DNA of 64,000 bases from Flagellimonas sp. 389 (lineage in GTDB: Bacteria; Bacteroidota; Bacteroidia; Flavobacteriales; Flavobacteriaceae). The notes below the pieces were generated by a model, which made no database searches, was not told where the DNA came from, and worked only from the letters and a program-made list of their open reading frames with translations. The DNA is taken from NCBI RefSeq assembly GCF_018449435.1, contig NZ_JAHCMU010000010.1, forward strand, positions 62,001 through 126,000. The letters are read 5' to 3'. A program made the position numbers and the translations under genes. Below, one piece after another: positions 1 to 7,771 of the stretch; position 1 is the first letter of the stretch; each line of letters opens with the position of its first letter.

Positions 1-49
1 TGATGAAATGAACCTTGTAAAATTATTTAACTTTACAAAAAGCTTCACC

Positions 50-283
50 ATGAGTGTTTCAGAACTACAAAATGAAATTATAAAAAATCTACTTTCGATA
101 GAAGATGAGGAAACCTTGATTCTTTTTAAACAATTGTTGAACAATCATGCAAATACTGCTGTATATCAACTCAGCAAAACTGAGAAAAACTTGATTTCAG
201 AAAGTATTACCGATTACAATTCGAACAAGGTTTTGACCAATGAATCTGTTTTTAAAAAGAATGATAAATGGCTAAACGAATAG
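50..283 (+). CDS. Putative antitoxin of a type II toxin-antitoxin pair
   Basis: A 77-residue, mostly helical acidic/lysine-rich protein. The ATG at 50 is preferred over one at 8 because it gives the usual size of such antitoxins and begins the helical MSVSELQNEI segment. The C-terminus (around FKKNDKWLNE) is the kind of tail that wraps a RelE/ParE toxin. It overlaps the downstream toxin gene by 16 bp, the standard arrangement for co-translated antitoxin-toxin pairs. No DNA-binding motif is obvious. The role is inferred from size, order and overlap, not from a recognised family signature. The window starts 49 bp upstream, so the promoter cannot be judged. Confidence 0.6.
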   Translation: MSVSELQNEIIKNLLSIEDEETLILFKQLLNNHANTAVYQLSKTEKNLISESITDYNSNKVLTNESVFKKNDKWLNE

Positions 284-561
284 TTTGGACATCAAAAGCA
301 GATGCTGTTTTCACGAAAATCCTAGAATTTTACAGCGAGAGAAACGGTTCAAAAACCTACAGTCGCAAGCTAAATAAAGAAATCAATGCTAACTTAAAGC
401 TTCTATCCAAATATCCTTTACTGGGGATAAAAACAAATCAATCAAACATTTACGTTCTTATTAAAGGACATTACAAAATATTCTACGAGCTAAAGCTTGA
501 TGAAATTATAATTCATCTAATTTGGGATACTAGGCAAAATCCATCTAGTTTAAAACTATAA
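268..561 (+). CDS. RelE/ParE-family toxin
   Basis: A 97-residue basic protein with the RelE/ParE (plasmid stabilisation) layout: N-terminal strand RIVWTSKAD, two helices (ILEFYSERNG, KLNKEINANLKLLSKYP), then the strands GIKTNQSNIYVLIKGHYKIFY and IIIHLIWDTRQNP. The closing WDTRQNP is the common ParE/RelE ending. Known family members inhibit gyrase (ParE) or cleave ribosome-bound mRNA (RelE); which applies here cannot be told. It overlaps the antitoxin gene by 16 bp, and its stop lies one base before the GTG of pdeM, so the three genes may be co-transcribed. Confidence 0.8.
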   Translation: MAKRIVWTSKADAVFTKILEFYSERNGSKTYSRKLNKEINANLKLLSKYPLLGIKTNQSNIYVLIKGHYKIFYELKLDEIIIHLIWDTRQNPSSLKL

Positions 562-562
562 C

Positions 563-1195
563 GTGACCCAATCCATCCAAATAATAAATCAAGAATTCCG
601 ACTCCATCCTTTAGGGGGAATTTTTTGGGTGGAAAAATCAATGCTATTGATCAGTGATGTGCACTTGGGAAAGGTAGCCCATTTTAGAAAGTTTGGAGCG
701 GCCGTACCGCAAAAAGCCATCCATAAAAATTTTATGCTCTTGGATGAAATCGTTAGTGAATTTCAACCCTTTCAAATTTGTTTTCTTGGGGATTTGTTTC
801 ATTCCTCATTGAACAAAGAATGGCGGCTGTTTGAAAATTGGGTGGGGAAAACACCAGCAGAGATTGTTCTTGTAGCGGGCAATCATGACATCATCGCACC
901 AGAAAAATTTGAAAATCTAGGCATCAGCATATTTCAAGAATTGGAACTCGACGGTTTGTTATTGACGCATCATCCAGAAGAAAAAGAAGGGTTCTTCAAT
1001 TTTTGCGGACATATTCATCCTGCCATACGATTGAAAGGTTTTGGCAGACAGCGCCTAAAGCTACCATGCTTTTTTAAGAAACCACAACAATTAATCTTAC
1101 CTGCCTTTGGTAAATTTACTGGAACTTTTGTGCTAGAGCCGACCAAAGAAGATGAGGTTTACGCCATTGTAGAGGACGAAATCATAAAAGTATAG
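563..1195 (+). CDS. pdeM: Ligase-associated DNA damage response endonuclease PdeM
   Basis: A 210-residue calcineurin-like metallophosphoesterase. Metal-binding motifs are in order: DVHLGK (about residue 32), GDLFHS, GNHD, THHP and CGHIHP. The N-terminal phrase FRLHPLGGIFWVEKSMLLISDVHLGK-type opening and the GAAVPQKAIHKNFMLLDE segment are typical of the flavobacterial PdeM family. That family is normally encoded with an ATP-dependent DNA ligase and an Lhr-like helicase in a DNA repair cluster. The start is GTG, one base after the toxin stop codon. The usual partners are not seen to the right; anything to the left is outside the window. Length is normal for the family. Confidence 0.88.
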   Translation: MTQSIQIINQEFRLHPLGGIFWVEKSMLLISDVHLGKVAHFRKFGAAVPQKAIHKNFMLLDEIVSEFQPFQICFLGDLFHSSLNKEWRLFENWVGKTPAEIVLVAGNHDIIAPEKFENLGISIFQELELDGLLLTHHPEEKEGFFNFCGHIHPAIRLKGFGRQRLKLPCFFKKPQQLILPAFGKFTGTFVLEPTKEDEVYAIVEDEIIKV

Positions 1196-1202
1196 CGAAT
1201 GC

Positions 1203-1234
1203 TTTGCCCATAATTTTTCTTCAATCTATATTTG
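1203..1234 (+). promoter_or_regulatory. Bacteroidota-type promoter for mfd
   Basis: TTTG at 1203-1206 and TATATTTG at 1227-1234 are separated by 20 bp. This is an exact match to the Bacteroidota -33/-7 consensus (TTTG-N19-21-TAnnTTTG). The -7 element ends 16 bp before the TTG start of mfd, implying a very short leader. Confidence 0.7.
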
Positions 1235-1250
1235 CAGCAAAGTTTTTAGG

Positions 1251-4200
1251 TTGACCAAAGCCTCCATTTTAGAACTTTTTGAACAGTCTTCCCAACTTGG
1301 AAAACTGCACTTTGCCATTGCCCAACCTTTCGACAAGCAGAGAGCGGAAACACCAAAAATAAATCTCTCTGGTCTTACGGGCTCGGCTCTGTCTTTTGCA
1401 ATTTCTGGAGTTTTTAAGAAAAGTGAGTTTCCCTTCCTAGTGCTATTGAACGATAAAGAGGAAGCGGCTTATTATCTGAACGACTTAGAGCAGTTGATAG
1501 GTAAAAACGAAGTGCTTTTTTATCCTGGAAGCTATCGTAGGCCCTATCAGATTGAAGAAACCGATAACGCCAATGTGCTGCTGCGCGCAGAAGTTTTGAA
1601 CCGCATCAATTCGAGAAAGAAGCCTGCGGTCATCGTAACCTATCCCGATGCACTTTTTGAAAAGGTGGTCACTCGTAAAGAATTGGACAAAAACACCTTG
1701 AAAATTAAGTTGGAAGATACGCTCTCACTCGATTTTCTAAACGAAGTGCTTTTTGAGTACCAGTTTAAAAGAGTGGATTTTGTAACCGAACCGGGGGAAT
1801 TTTCGGTAAGGGGCGGTATTGTGGATGTCTTTTCGTTTTCACATGATGAACCGTACCGTATAGAATTTTTTGGGGATGAAGTTGAGAGCATTAGAACTTT
1901 TGATGTAGAAACACAACTATCTACCGAAAAAGTGAAACGCATTGCCATAATACCCAATGTGGAAAATAAGTTTTTACAAGAATCACGAGAAAGTTTTTTA
2001 AAATATATCTCTCCACAAACCATCATATTTTCAAAGCAACTGGATTTGGTCTATGCCCGAATCGATTCATTTTTTGAGAAGGCTGAAGATAGTTTCAAAA
2101 AACTCAGTGAAGAGATAAGACATTCCAAGCCAGAGGAATTGTTTCTTAACTCTGATCTGTTAAAAAAACAATTGCAGAAGTTTTGTTTGGTGGAAATTAG
2201 GGCTTCTGCTACGCTCAGCCCCCCAGATACAGAAACTATATCGGTCACTGAGTCTTTCGACTCAGCTCAAGGTAAACTTAGCCGAAGTGACGAAATAATA
2301 TTTAATACCAAACCCCAACCCTCCTTCAATAAAAAGTTTGATTTGCTCATTGAAAATCTAAATGAGAATTATGAAGCTGGTTTTACCAATTATATTTTTT
2401 GTTCCACAGATCAGCAGGCCAAGCGTTTTCACGACATCTTTGATGATGTGGCTTCGACTACGCTCAGCCAACCAATAAATGAGGTATCGGACACTGAGCA
2501 TAGTCGAAGTGTTCATTATAAGACCATAGTTTTTCCGCTCTATCAAGGATTTATTGAACATGACTTAAAATTAATCTGCTATACCGACCATCAAATATTT
2601 GAGCGTTACCATAAGTTCCAGCTAAAAAACGGTTACGCCAAAAAACAAGCGATTACCTTAAAAGAACTTAACAAGTTAGAGATTGGTGACTATGTCACCC
2701 ATATTGATCATGGCATAGGCAAGTTTGGCGGACTACAAAAAATAGATGTTGAAGGCAAAAAGCAAGAGGCCATCAAATTAATGTATGGTGAACGTGATAT
2801 TCTGTACGTGAGCATTCATTCGCTCCACAAGATTTCAAAGTTCAATGGAAAAGATGGCGCACCTCCCAAAATTTACAAACTGGGTTCTGGAGCGTGGAAA
2901 AAGATAAAGGACAAGACTAAAAGTCGCGTTAAAAAAATTGCTTTTGACCTCATCAAAATTTACGCAAAGCGCCGATTGGAAAAAGGGTTCCAATACCCTC
3001 CCGACAGTTATTTGCAACATGAACTGGAAGCTTCATTCATTTATGAAGATACGCCCGATCAAGAAAAATCCACGCAAGACGTAAAAAAGGACATGGAAAG
3101 TGAACGTCCCATGGATCGCTTAATCTGTGGTGATGTTGGGTTTGGAAAAACAGAGGTTGCCATCCGTGCTGCTTTTAAAGCTGTGGACAATGGCAAACAG
3201 GTGGCCGTTCTGGTACCCACAACTATTTTGGCATTTCAGCATGCTCGAACGTTTAGAGAACGTTTGAAAGGAATGCCAGTTACTGTCGATTACCTCAACC
3301 GATTTAGAACTGCAAAAGAAAAACGTGATATTCACGAACGTTTGTCAGAAGGCAAAATCGATATTATCATCGGTACCCATCAATTGGTGAACAAAAGTGT
3401 GCAATTCAAAGATTTGGGACTGCTCATTGTTGATGAAGAACAAAAGTTTGGGGTTGCCGTAAAGGACAAATTAAAGTCCATCAAGGAAAATGTGGATGTG
3501 TTGACACTTACGGCAACGCCAATTCCCCGTACGTTACAGTTTAGTTTGATGGCCGCCCGTGACCTTTCGGTAATTACTACCCCTCCACCCAACCGCTACC
3601 CTATTGAGAGTAGGGTGATTCGTTTTAACGAAGAAATCATTCGTGATGCTATTTCGTATGAAATCCAACGTGGTGGACAAGTTTTTTTCATACATAATCG
3701 AATTGAAAACATTAAAGAGGTGGCCGGGATGATTCAACGACTGGTGCCAGATGCCAAAATTGGAATCGGTCACGGTCAAATGGAAGGCAGGAAATTGGAG
3801 ACTTTAATGCTCGCATTCATGAATGGGGAATTTGACGTTCTTGTTTCGACTACCATTGTTGAAAGTGGTTTGGATGTCACCAATGCCAACACCATTTTCA
3901 TTCACAACGCCAATAATTTTGGTCTAAGTGATTTGCACCAAATGCGCGGTAGGGTCGGAAGAAGCAATAAAAAAGCATTCTGTTATTTTATTACTCCGCC
4001 ACACGAGGTCATGACCACTGATGCCCGAAAACGTATTGAAGCACTAGAACAGTTTACCGAACTTGGGAGTGGCTTCAATATTGCCATGAAAGATTTGGAG
4101 ATTCGTGGGGCAGGTGATTTATTGGGCGGGGAACAGAGTGGATTTATCAACGAAATTGGTTTTGAAACCTATCAAAAGATTTTGGCAGAAGCGATTGAAG

Positions 4201-4748
4201 AACTCAAAGAGAACGAGTTTAAAGAGCTGTATGAGGAGGTGGAAGGAGAAAAATCAAAAGTTTTTGTGAAAGAAACCCAACTGGACACCGATTTTGAACT
4301 GCTTTTTCCCGATGACTATATCAATAACATCACGGAACGATTAAATCTATATACCCAACTGAACACTATTGAAGACGAAGAAGGTCTAAACAAGTTTGAA
4401 GCAGAGCTGGTTGATCGTTTTGGCGAACTGCCTCCCCAAGTTGTAGATTTGTTCAACTCAGTACGTATTAAATGGCTAGCGAACAGTATTGGATTGGAAA
4501 AGGCAATCTTGAAAAAGAACAAATTCATTGGATACTTTCTATCGGACCAACAATCCCCATTTTATCAAACTACAGCATTCACAAAGGTCTTGCAATATGT
4601 GCAGAGTCATCCACAACAATGCCAGTTAAAAGAAAAGCAGACCCGTAATGGATTACGTTTGTTATTGACTTTTGAAGGAATTACGAGCGTGGAAAAAGCT
4701 TTGTTGGCTTTAACTCCACTAAGTAAAAAGATTGAAGTAGTCTCTTAG
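1251..4748 (+). CDS. mfd: Transcription-repair coupling factor Mfd
   Basis: A 1165-residue SF2 translocase that removes stalled RNA polymerase and recruits UvrA. Visible domains: UvrB-like N-terminal module (about 1-320), CarD-like RNA-polymerase interaction domain starting near LEIGDYVTHIDHGIGKF (about 478), helicase motifs GDVGFGKTE (Walker A, about 626), DEEQKFGV (Walker B) and TATPIPRTL, then MRGRVGRS and a C-terminal D7 TRCF domain. The start is TTG at 1251, 17 bp after a good promoter and matching the usual N-terminus. It is somewhat longer than relatives because two repeat-derived in-frame segments interrupt residues about 318-347 and 401-420, before the RNA-polymerase interaction domain. 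The reading frame is intact, so the protein is probably functional. Confidence 0.97.
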   Translation: MTKASILELFEQSSQLGKLHFAIAQPFDKQRAETPKINLSGLTGSALSFAISGVFKKSEFPFLVLLNDKEEAAYYLNDLEQLIGKNEVLFYPGSYRRPYQIEETDNANVLLRAEVLNRINSRKKPAVIVTYPDALFEKVVTRKELDKNTLKIKLEDTLSLDFLNEVLFEYQFKRVDFVTEPGEFSVRGGIVDVFSFSHDEPYRIEFFGDEVESIRTFDVETQLSTEKVKRIAIIPNVENKFLQESRESFLKYISPQTIIFSKQLDLVYARIDSFFEKAEDSFKKLSEEIRHSKPEELFLNSDLLKKQLQKFCLVEIRASATLSPPDTETISVTESFDSAQGKLSRSDEIIFNTKPQPSFNKKFDLLIENLNENYEAGFTNYIFCSTDQQAKRFHDIFDDVASTTLSQPINEVSDTEHSRSVHYKTIVFPLYQGFIEHDLKLICYTDHQIFERYHKFQLKNGYAKKQAITLKELNKLEIGDYVTHIDHGIGKFGGLQKIDVEGKKQEAIKLMYGERDILYVSIHSLHKISKFNGKDGAPPKIYKLGSGAWKKIKDKTKSRVKKIAFDLIKIYAKRRLEKGFQYPPDSYLQHELEASFIYEDTPDQEKSTQDVKKDMESERPMDRLICGDVGFGKTEVAIRAAFKAVDNGKQVAVLVPTTILAFQHARTFRERLKGMPVTVDYLNRFRTAKEKRDIHERLSEGKIDIIIGTHQLVNKSVQFKDLGLLIVDEEQKFGVAVKDKLKSIKENVDVLTLTATPIPRTLQFSLMAARDLSVITTPPPNRYPIESRVIRFNEEIIRDAISYEIQRGGQVFFIHNRIENIKEVAGMIQRLVPDAKIGIGHGQMEGRKLETLMLAFMNGEFDVLVSTTIVESGLDVTNANTIFIHNANNFGLSDLHQMRGRVGRSNKKAFCYFITPPHEVMTTDARKRIEALEQFTELGSGFNIAMKDLEIRGAGDLLGGEQSGFINEIGFETYQKILAEAIEELKENEFKELYEEVEGEKSKVFVKETQLDTDFELLFPDDYINNITERLNLYTQLNTIEDEEGLNKFEAELVDRFGELPPQVVDLFNSVRIKWLANSIGLEKAILKKNKFIGYFLSDQQSPFYQTTAFTKVLQYVQSHPQQCQLKEKQTRNGLRLLLTFEGITSVEKALLALTPLSKKIEVVS
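2203..2291. repeat. Palindromic repeat element in frame within mfd (copy 1)
   Basis: Contains CTTCTGCTACGCTCAG (2203-2218), an exact inverted pair CTGAGTC/GACTCAG (2248-2254 and 2259-2265), and outer GTCACT/AGTGAC (2244-2249 and 2286-2291). The words CTTCGACT and CTCAG are those of the flavobacterial palindromic repeats that usually lie between genes. Here the element adds a serine/threonine-rich stretch to Mfd without breaking the frame. Confidence 0.65.
2452..2509. repeat. Palindromic repeat element in frame within mfd (copy 2)
   Basis: Left arm CTTCGACTACGCTCAG (2452-2467) and right arm CTGAGCATAGTCGAAG (2494-2509) are inverted copies with 15 of 16 positions matching, separated by 26 bp. 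The element encodes ASTTLS and onward in the Mfd frame. It is the same repeat family as the element about 250 bp upstream. Confidence 0.75.
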
Positions 4749-4776
4749 TAGATTATCTTGAGTTCAAAAGTGTTGG

Positions 4777-5616
4777 TTATTCTACCATCAAGCTATCTTT
4801 TACATTAGTGGTCGTTGAAGTTGTATCTCTGGTTCCATAGAAAGGTAATAACAGGTTTTTATTAGCAAAGCGACCTCCTAAATCTTCATTGAAAGGGGTT
4901 TTGACCAAAATCGTATTCCATTTTCCTTCAACGGCGATATACGTCTCTTTAATCAAATCATCACGATCCATGGCATACAAGCAATCTTCGATAACATCAA
5001 TGAGTTCTTTTCTATACTTGGTCTCTATTTTTTTGATATCAGAGACCTTCATCAATATCAAAAGCTTATCCTCTTTCAACTGCGTAAAATATTCAAAGTT
5101 CTCTGTATCCAGGCCATCAACAATATCATAATCCACACAAGACTTTAAAGCAAAGGTCAATGTATCTTTTTGCTGTACGGCTTTTGTCATCTTGCCCATA
5201 TCAGCATCTAAAAACTGTCTTCTGTCATCAACCTCTTCGATTCCTGCTTGTGGATTGTTAGCACGCATGTACACCCCATACATTGACAAACCAAAAAGAA
5301 CGGCAAAAACAACGACCAACAGAATGCATCCACAACCTTGCCACAAGGGTCGCTTTGCAGGATCAATACGATTTTCATTCTCTAAGCTCTTCAACATCTT
5401 GGGAGTGAACTGTGCTTTTGAATAGGTTTTCTTGCAATTTGAACATTCCGCAACATGGGTCTTGAAAAGTGGTATTATGGGAATCCAGAAAAAATGAAAA
5501 TACTTGCTAAAAGTTGAGACCGTAAATGAATCCTGAGTTTGGCAATTGGGACAAGCCGTCCGTTTTAACTTTCGCTCTTTAACTTTTGTTGCTCGGATTC
5601 CAAAGAAGAAAATCAT
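4777..5616 (-). CDS. Zinc-ribbon membrane protein of unknown function
   Basis: A 279-residue protein. A zinc ribbon is visible at the N-terminus (CPNCQTQ about residue 22 and CSNCKKTY about residue 58), with hydrophobic residues around FHFFWIPIIPLFK between the cysteine pairs. A transmembrane helix follows near residues 96-116 (GCGCILLVVVFAVLFGLSMYG). The C-terminal domain of about 150 residues is charged and presumably extracytoplasmic, with no motif recognised. The N-terminal half resembles the widespread zinc-ribbon 15-like membrane proteins. It is convergent with mfd and starts about 200 bp from the divergent Dph6-like gene. No pathway can be assigned. Confidence 0.7.
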   Translation of the reverse strand: MIFFFGIRATKVKERKLKRTACPNCQTQDSFTVSTFSKYFHFFWIPIIPLFKTHVAECSNCKKTYSKAQFTPKMLKSLENENRIDPAKRPLWQGCGCILLVVVFAVLFGLSMYGVYMRANNPQAGIEEVDDRRQFLDADMGKMTKAVQQKDTLTFALKSCVDYDIVDGLDTENFEYFTQLKEDKLLILMKVSDIKKIETKYRKELIDVIEDCLYAMDRDDLIKETYIAVEGKWNTILVKTPFNEDLGGRFANKNLLLPFYGTRDTTSTTTNVKDSLMVE

Positions 5617-5812
5617 AAAACAAGTTTTTAATCAAACCAAAAGTAGTGCAACCACTACGTAAAAACTTCACGGTTTTAAGGGGTTTTGAAAAAGAGTGCG
5701 AAACCAAAGATGTAAGTATAGGGCAAAAGCCATTTTGCAATTTGGTCATTTATAGCAGACCTTAAGAATAATCTTAGAATTATATTTAAACTATAAAATA
5801 TTCAACAAGGCC

Positions 5813-6526
5813 ATGTCCAAAAAAACAAAAACCTATTTTAACTGGAGTTCTGGAAAAGACTCAGCATTGGCGCTTTATTATTTGCAACAGCAAAAATACT
5901 TGGAAGTCAACCTTTTGATGACCACCTTGAATAAACACCACAATAGAGTTTCCATGCACGGGCTACATAAAGAAGTACTAGAAGCGCAGGCCAAAGCCGT
6001 CGGAATACCTTTGGATATCCTTGAAGTTCCAGAAAAGCCAAATATGGAGGAGTACAATGACTTAATGAAAAACAAAGTCCTAGATTTAAAATCCAGAGGA
6101 TACACGCAGACTGTTTTTGGCGATATTTTTTTAGAGGATTTAAAGCAATATCGAGAAAACATGCTCAGACCCCTTGGCATTGCCCCAATTTTTCCCATTT
6201 GGAAGAAAGATACAAAGGCTTTGATTCATGAATTTCTTGAATTAGGTTTCAAGGCGGTAATTGTATGTGTCAACAATTCTAGATTGGATGCATCATTTCT
6301 TGGAAAGGGACTGTCCTTGGAACTCATTGAAAAATTTCCAAAAGATGTTGACCCTTGTGGTGAAAACGGGGAATTCCATACGTTCTGTTTTGATGGTCCT
6401 ATTTTTAAAAATCCCGTTCCTTTTGAAATTGGCGAAAAGGTTTTTAGGGACTATGGCAATCCTTCGGATAAGAAGAACAATATCATGTTTGGGTTTTGTG
6501 ATATCAAGTTAAAGGCCAACTCTTAA
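5813..6526 (+). CDS. Dph6-like ATP pyrophosphatase (PP-loop ATPase)
   Basis: A 237-residue PP-loop enzyme. The SSGKDSALALYYL segment near residue 12 is the ATP-pyrophosphatase P-loop. The later GDIFLEDLKQYRE and DPCGENGEFHTF motifs are those of the diphthine-ammonia ligase/MJ0570 family. Bacteria lack diphthamide, so the acceptor of adenylation and amidation is not known; bacterial members are usually annotated simply as ATPase or adenine nucleotide alpha hydrolase. It is monocistronic, and its stop is 14 bp from the end of the convergent serine hydrolase gene. Family assignment is firm, substrate unknown. Confidence 0.85.
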   Translation: MSKKTKTYFNWSSGKDSALALYYLQQQKYLEVNLLMTTLNKHHNRVSMHGLHKEVLEAQAKAVGIPLDILEVPEKPNMEEYNDLMKNKVLDLKSRGYTQTVFGDIFLEDLKQYRENMLRPLGIAPIFPIWKKDTKALIHEFLELGFKAVIVCVNNSRLDASFLGKGLSLELIEKFPKDVDPCGENGEFHTFCFDGPIFKNPVPFEIGEKVFRDYGNPSDKKNNIMFGFCDIKLKANS

Positions 6527-6539
6527 ACACCTATAGTAT

Positions 6540-7697
6540 TTAAAAGGCATCATAGACTAATTTTACAAACTCACCTATTTTGTTGGGTTCTAACCAACGT
6601 GTCACTAACATCAATCCGGTTTTTTGGTCTATTACAATAAAGTTTCCTCCAAAGCCTGCCGCGTAAAATAAGTGTTCAGGAACTCCTTCCCAATGGCGAG
6701 AGCCTTTTTTATTTAACCACCACATATACCCATAGTTGATATTAGGGCCAGAAGACATTGTGGCTTTGCCAATCCAATCTTCACCTATCAATTGTTCATT
6801 TTCCCATTTGCCGTTATTAAGGAATACCAAACCAAAGCGGGCCATATCTTCGGTACTGATGAACAGACCAGCTCCCGAATGTCCACCACCTGTTACAGAT
6901 TTCATTTGCACACCATCAATTTCAGTCCACGCATGGTCATACCCGTACCAGCGCCAAGTCGTCGAGGCATTTATCTTATCCATAAAATTTTCTTTTAGTA
7001 CCATAGGCAAAGGTTTGCGCCAAACATGGGTAAGCGAATAGGATAAAACATTTACACGAACATCATTATACTCCATTACAGTGCCCGGTTCGTTGAGCTT
7101 CCTGAACTTCCAATCGTCCAACCCCCCTTCTTTTTGAGGCCTATCCGCCCAATCTTTCAGTCCCCAAAGCTCTCCCGACCAATCTGAATTCTGTTGTAAC
7201 AGATGCTCCCAAGTTACCTTACTGTTGTGCTTACCATCAAAAGTACCGTCCCAGATATAGTCTCCAACGTTGTCATCTATATTGGCAATGAGTCCTTTAT
7301 CTACAGCCAATCCAGCCATAGTGGAAAGAAAACTTTTGGTCACACTAAAGGTCATATCCACCCGCTTGGTATCGCCCCATGATGTAAGAAGGTATCCATT
7401 TTTCAAAATCATTCCTGCTGGTCCACCACGTTTTTTAGTAGGCCCCAAAATCTTATGGAAAGGTTCGTGCTGAAAACCTTTCAAAATTGCTTGGCGTAAA
7501 TCCCGTGAACCCGAATATTCGTTTTCCTTAGCAAAATTCACAGCGGTTTGCAACTTGGTTTCATTAAAAGAAAATTGATTTTTTTCAGCTGCTTTCCATG
7601 CTTCATTACGTTCTGGAAAATAGGAATCTTGACAAATTCCAAAATGGGTTGAAAAAGCAAAAAGAAGTAGTACAATTACCTGAGCGGTTTTTTTCAT
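6540..7697 (-). CDS. Secreted serine hydrolase, beta-lactamase class C fold
   Basis: A 385-residue protein with a clear signal peptide (MKKTAQVIVLLLFAFSTHFG). The penicillin-binding/class C serine motif SVTKS (SxxK) is near residue 140. YND (the YxN motif) is near residue 210. A GGGHSGAG segment near residue 270 fits the third active-site motif (HxG type). A tryptophan-rich C-terminal half (GYMWWLNKKGS) is typical of esterase/6-aminohexanoate-hydrolase-like members. It probably cleaves an ester or amide in the periplasm; the substrate cannot be predicted. It is single, with no linked operon partner. Confidence 0.85.
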   Translation of the reverse strand: MKKTAQVIVLLLFAFSTHFGICQDSYFPERNEAWKAAEKNQFSFNETKLQTAVNFAKENEYSGSRDLRQAILKGFQHEPFHKILGPTKKRGGPAGMILKNGYLLTSWGDTKRVDMTFSVTKSFLSTMAGLAVDKGLIANIDDNVGDYIWDGTFDGKHNSKVTWEHLLQQNSDWSGELWGLKDWADRPQKEGGLDDWKFRKLNEPGTVMEYNDVRVNVLSYSLTHVWRKPLPMVLKENFMDKINASTTWRWYGYDHAWTEIDGVQMKSVTGGGHSGAGLFISTEDMARFGLVFLNNGKWENEQLIGEDWIGKATMSSGPNINYGYMWWLNKKGSRHWEGVPEHLFYAAGFGGNFIVIDQKTGLMLVTRWLEPNKIGEFVKLVYDAF

Positions 7698-7771
7698 TTT
7701 TAGTAACTCTTGGTTTGGGAAATCAAGTTACTAAATGAAAGTTGATTCTAAGAAGTTCTACAAGGATTATC

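Noticed and set aside
1321-1350. Another palindromic repeat at the mfd 5' end
   Set aside because: Only CTTTCGACAAGC resembles the repeat; no second arm is seen, so chance is likely.
5650-5670. Hairpin GTAGTGCAACCACTAC between two divergent genes
   Set aside because: Only a 6-bp stem with no T run or operator logic; too weak to call.
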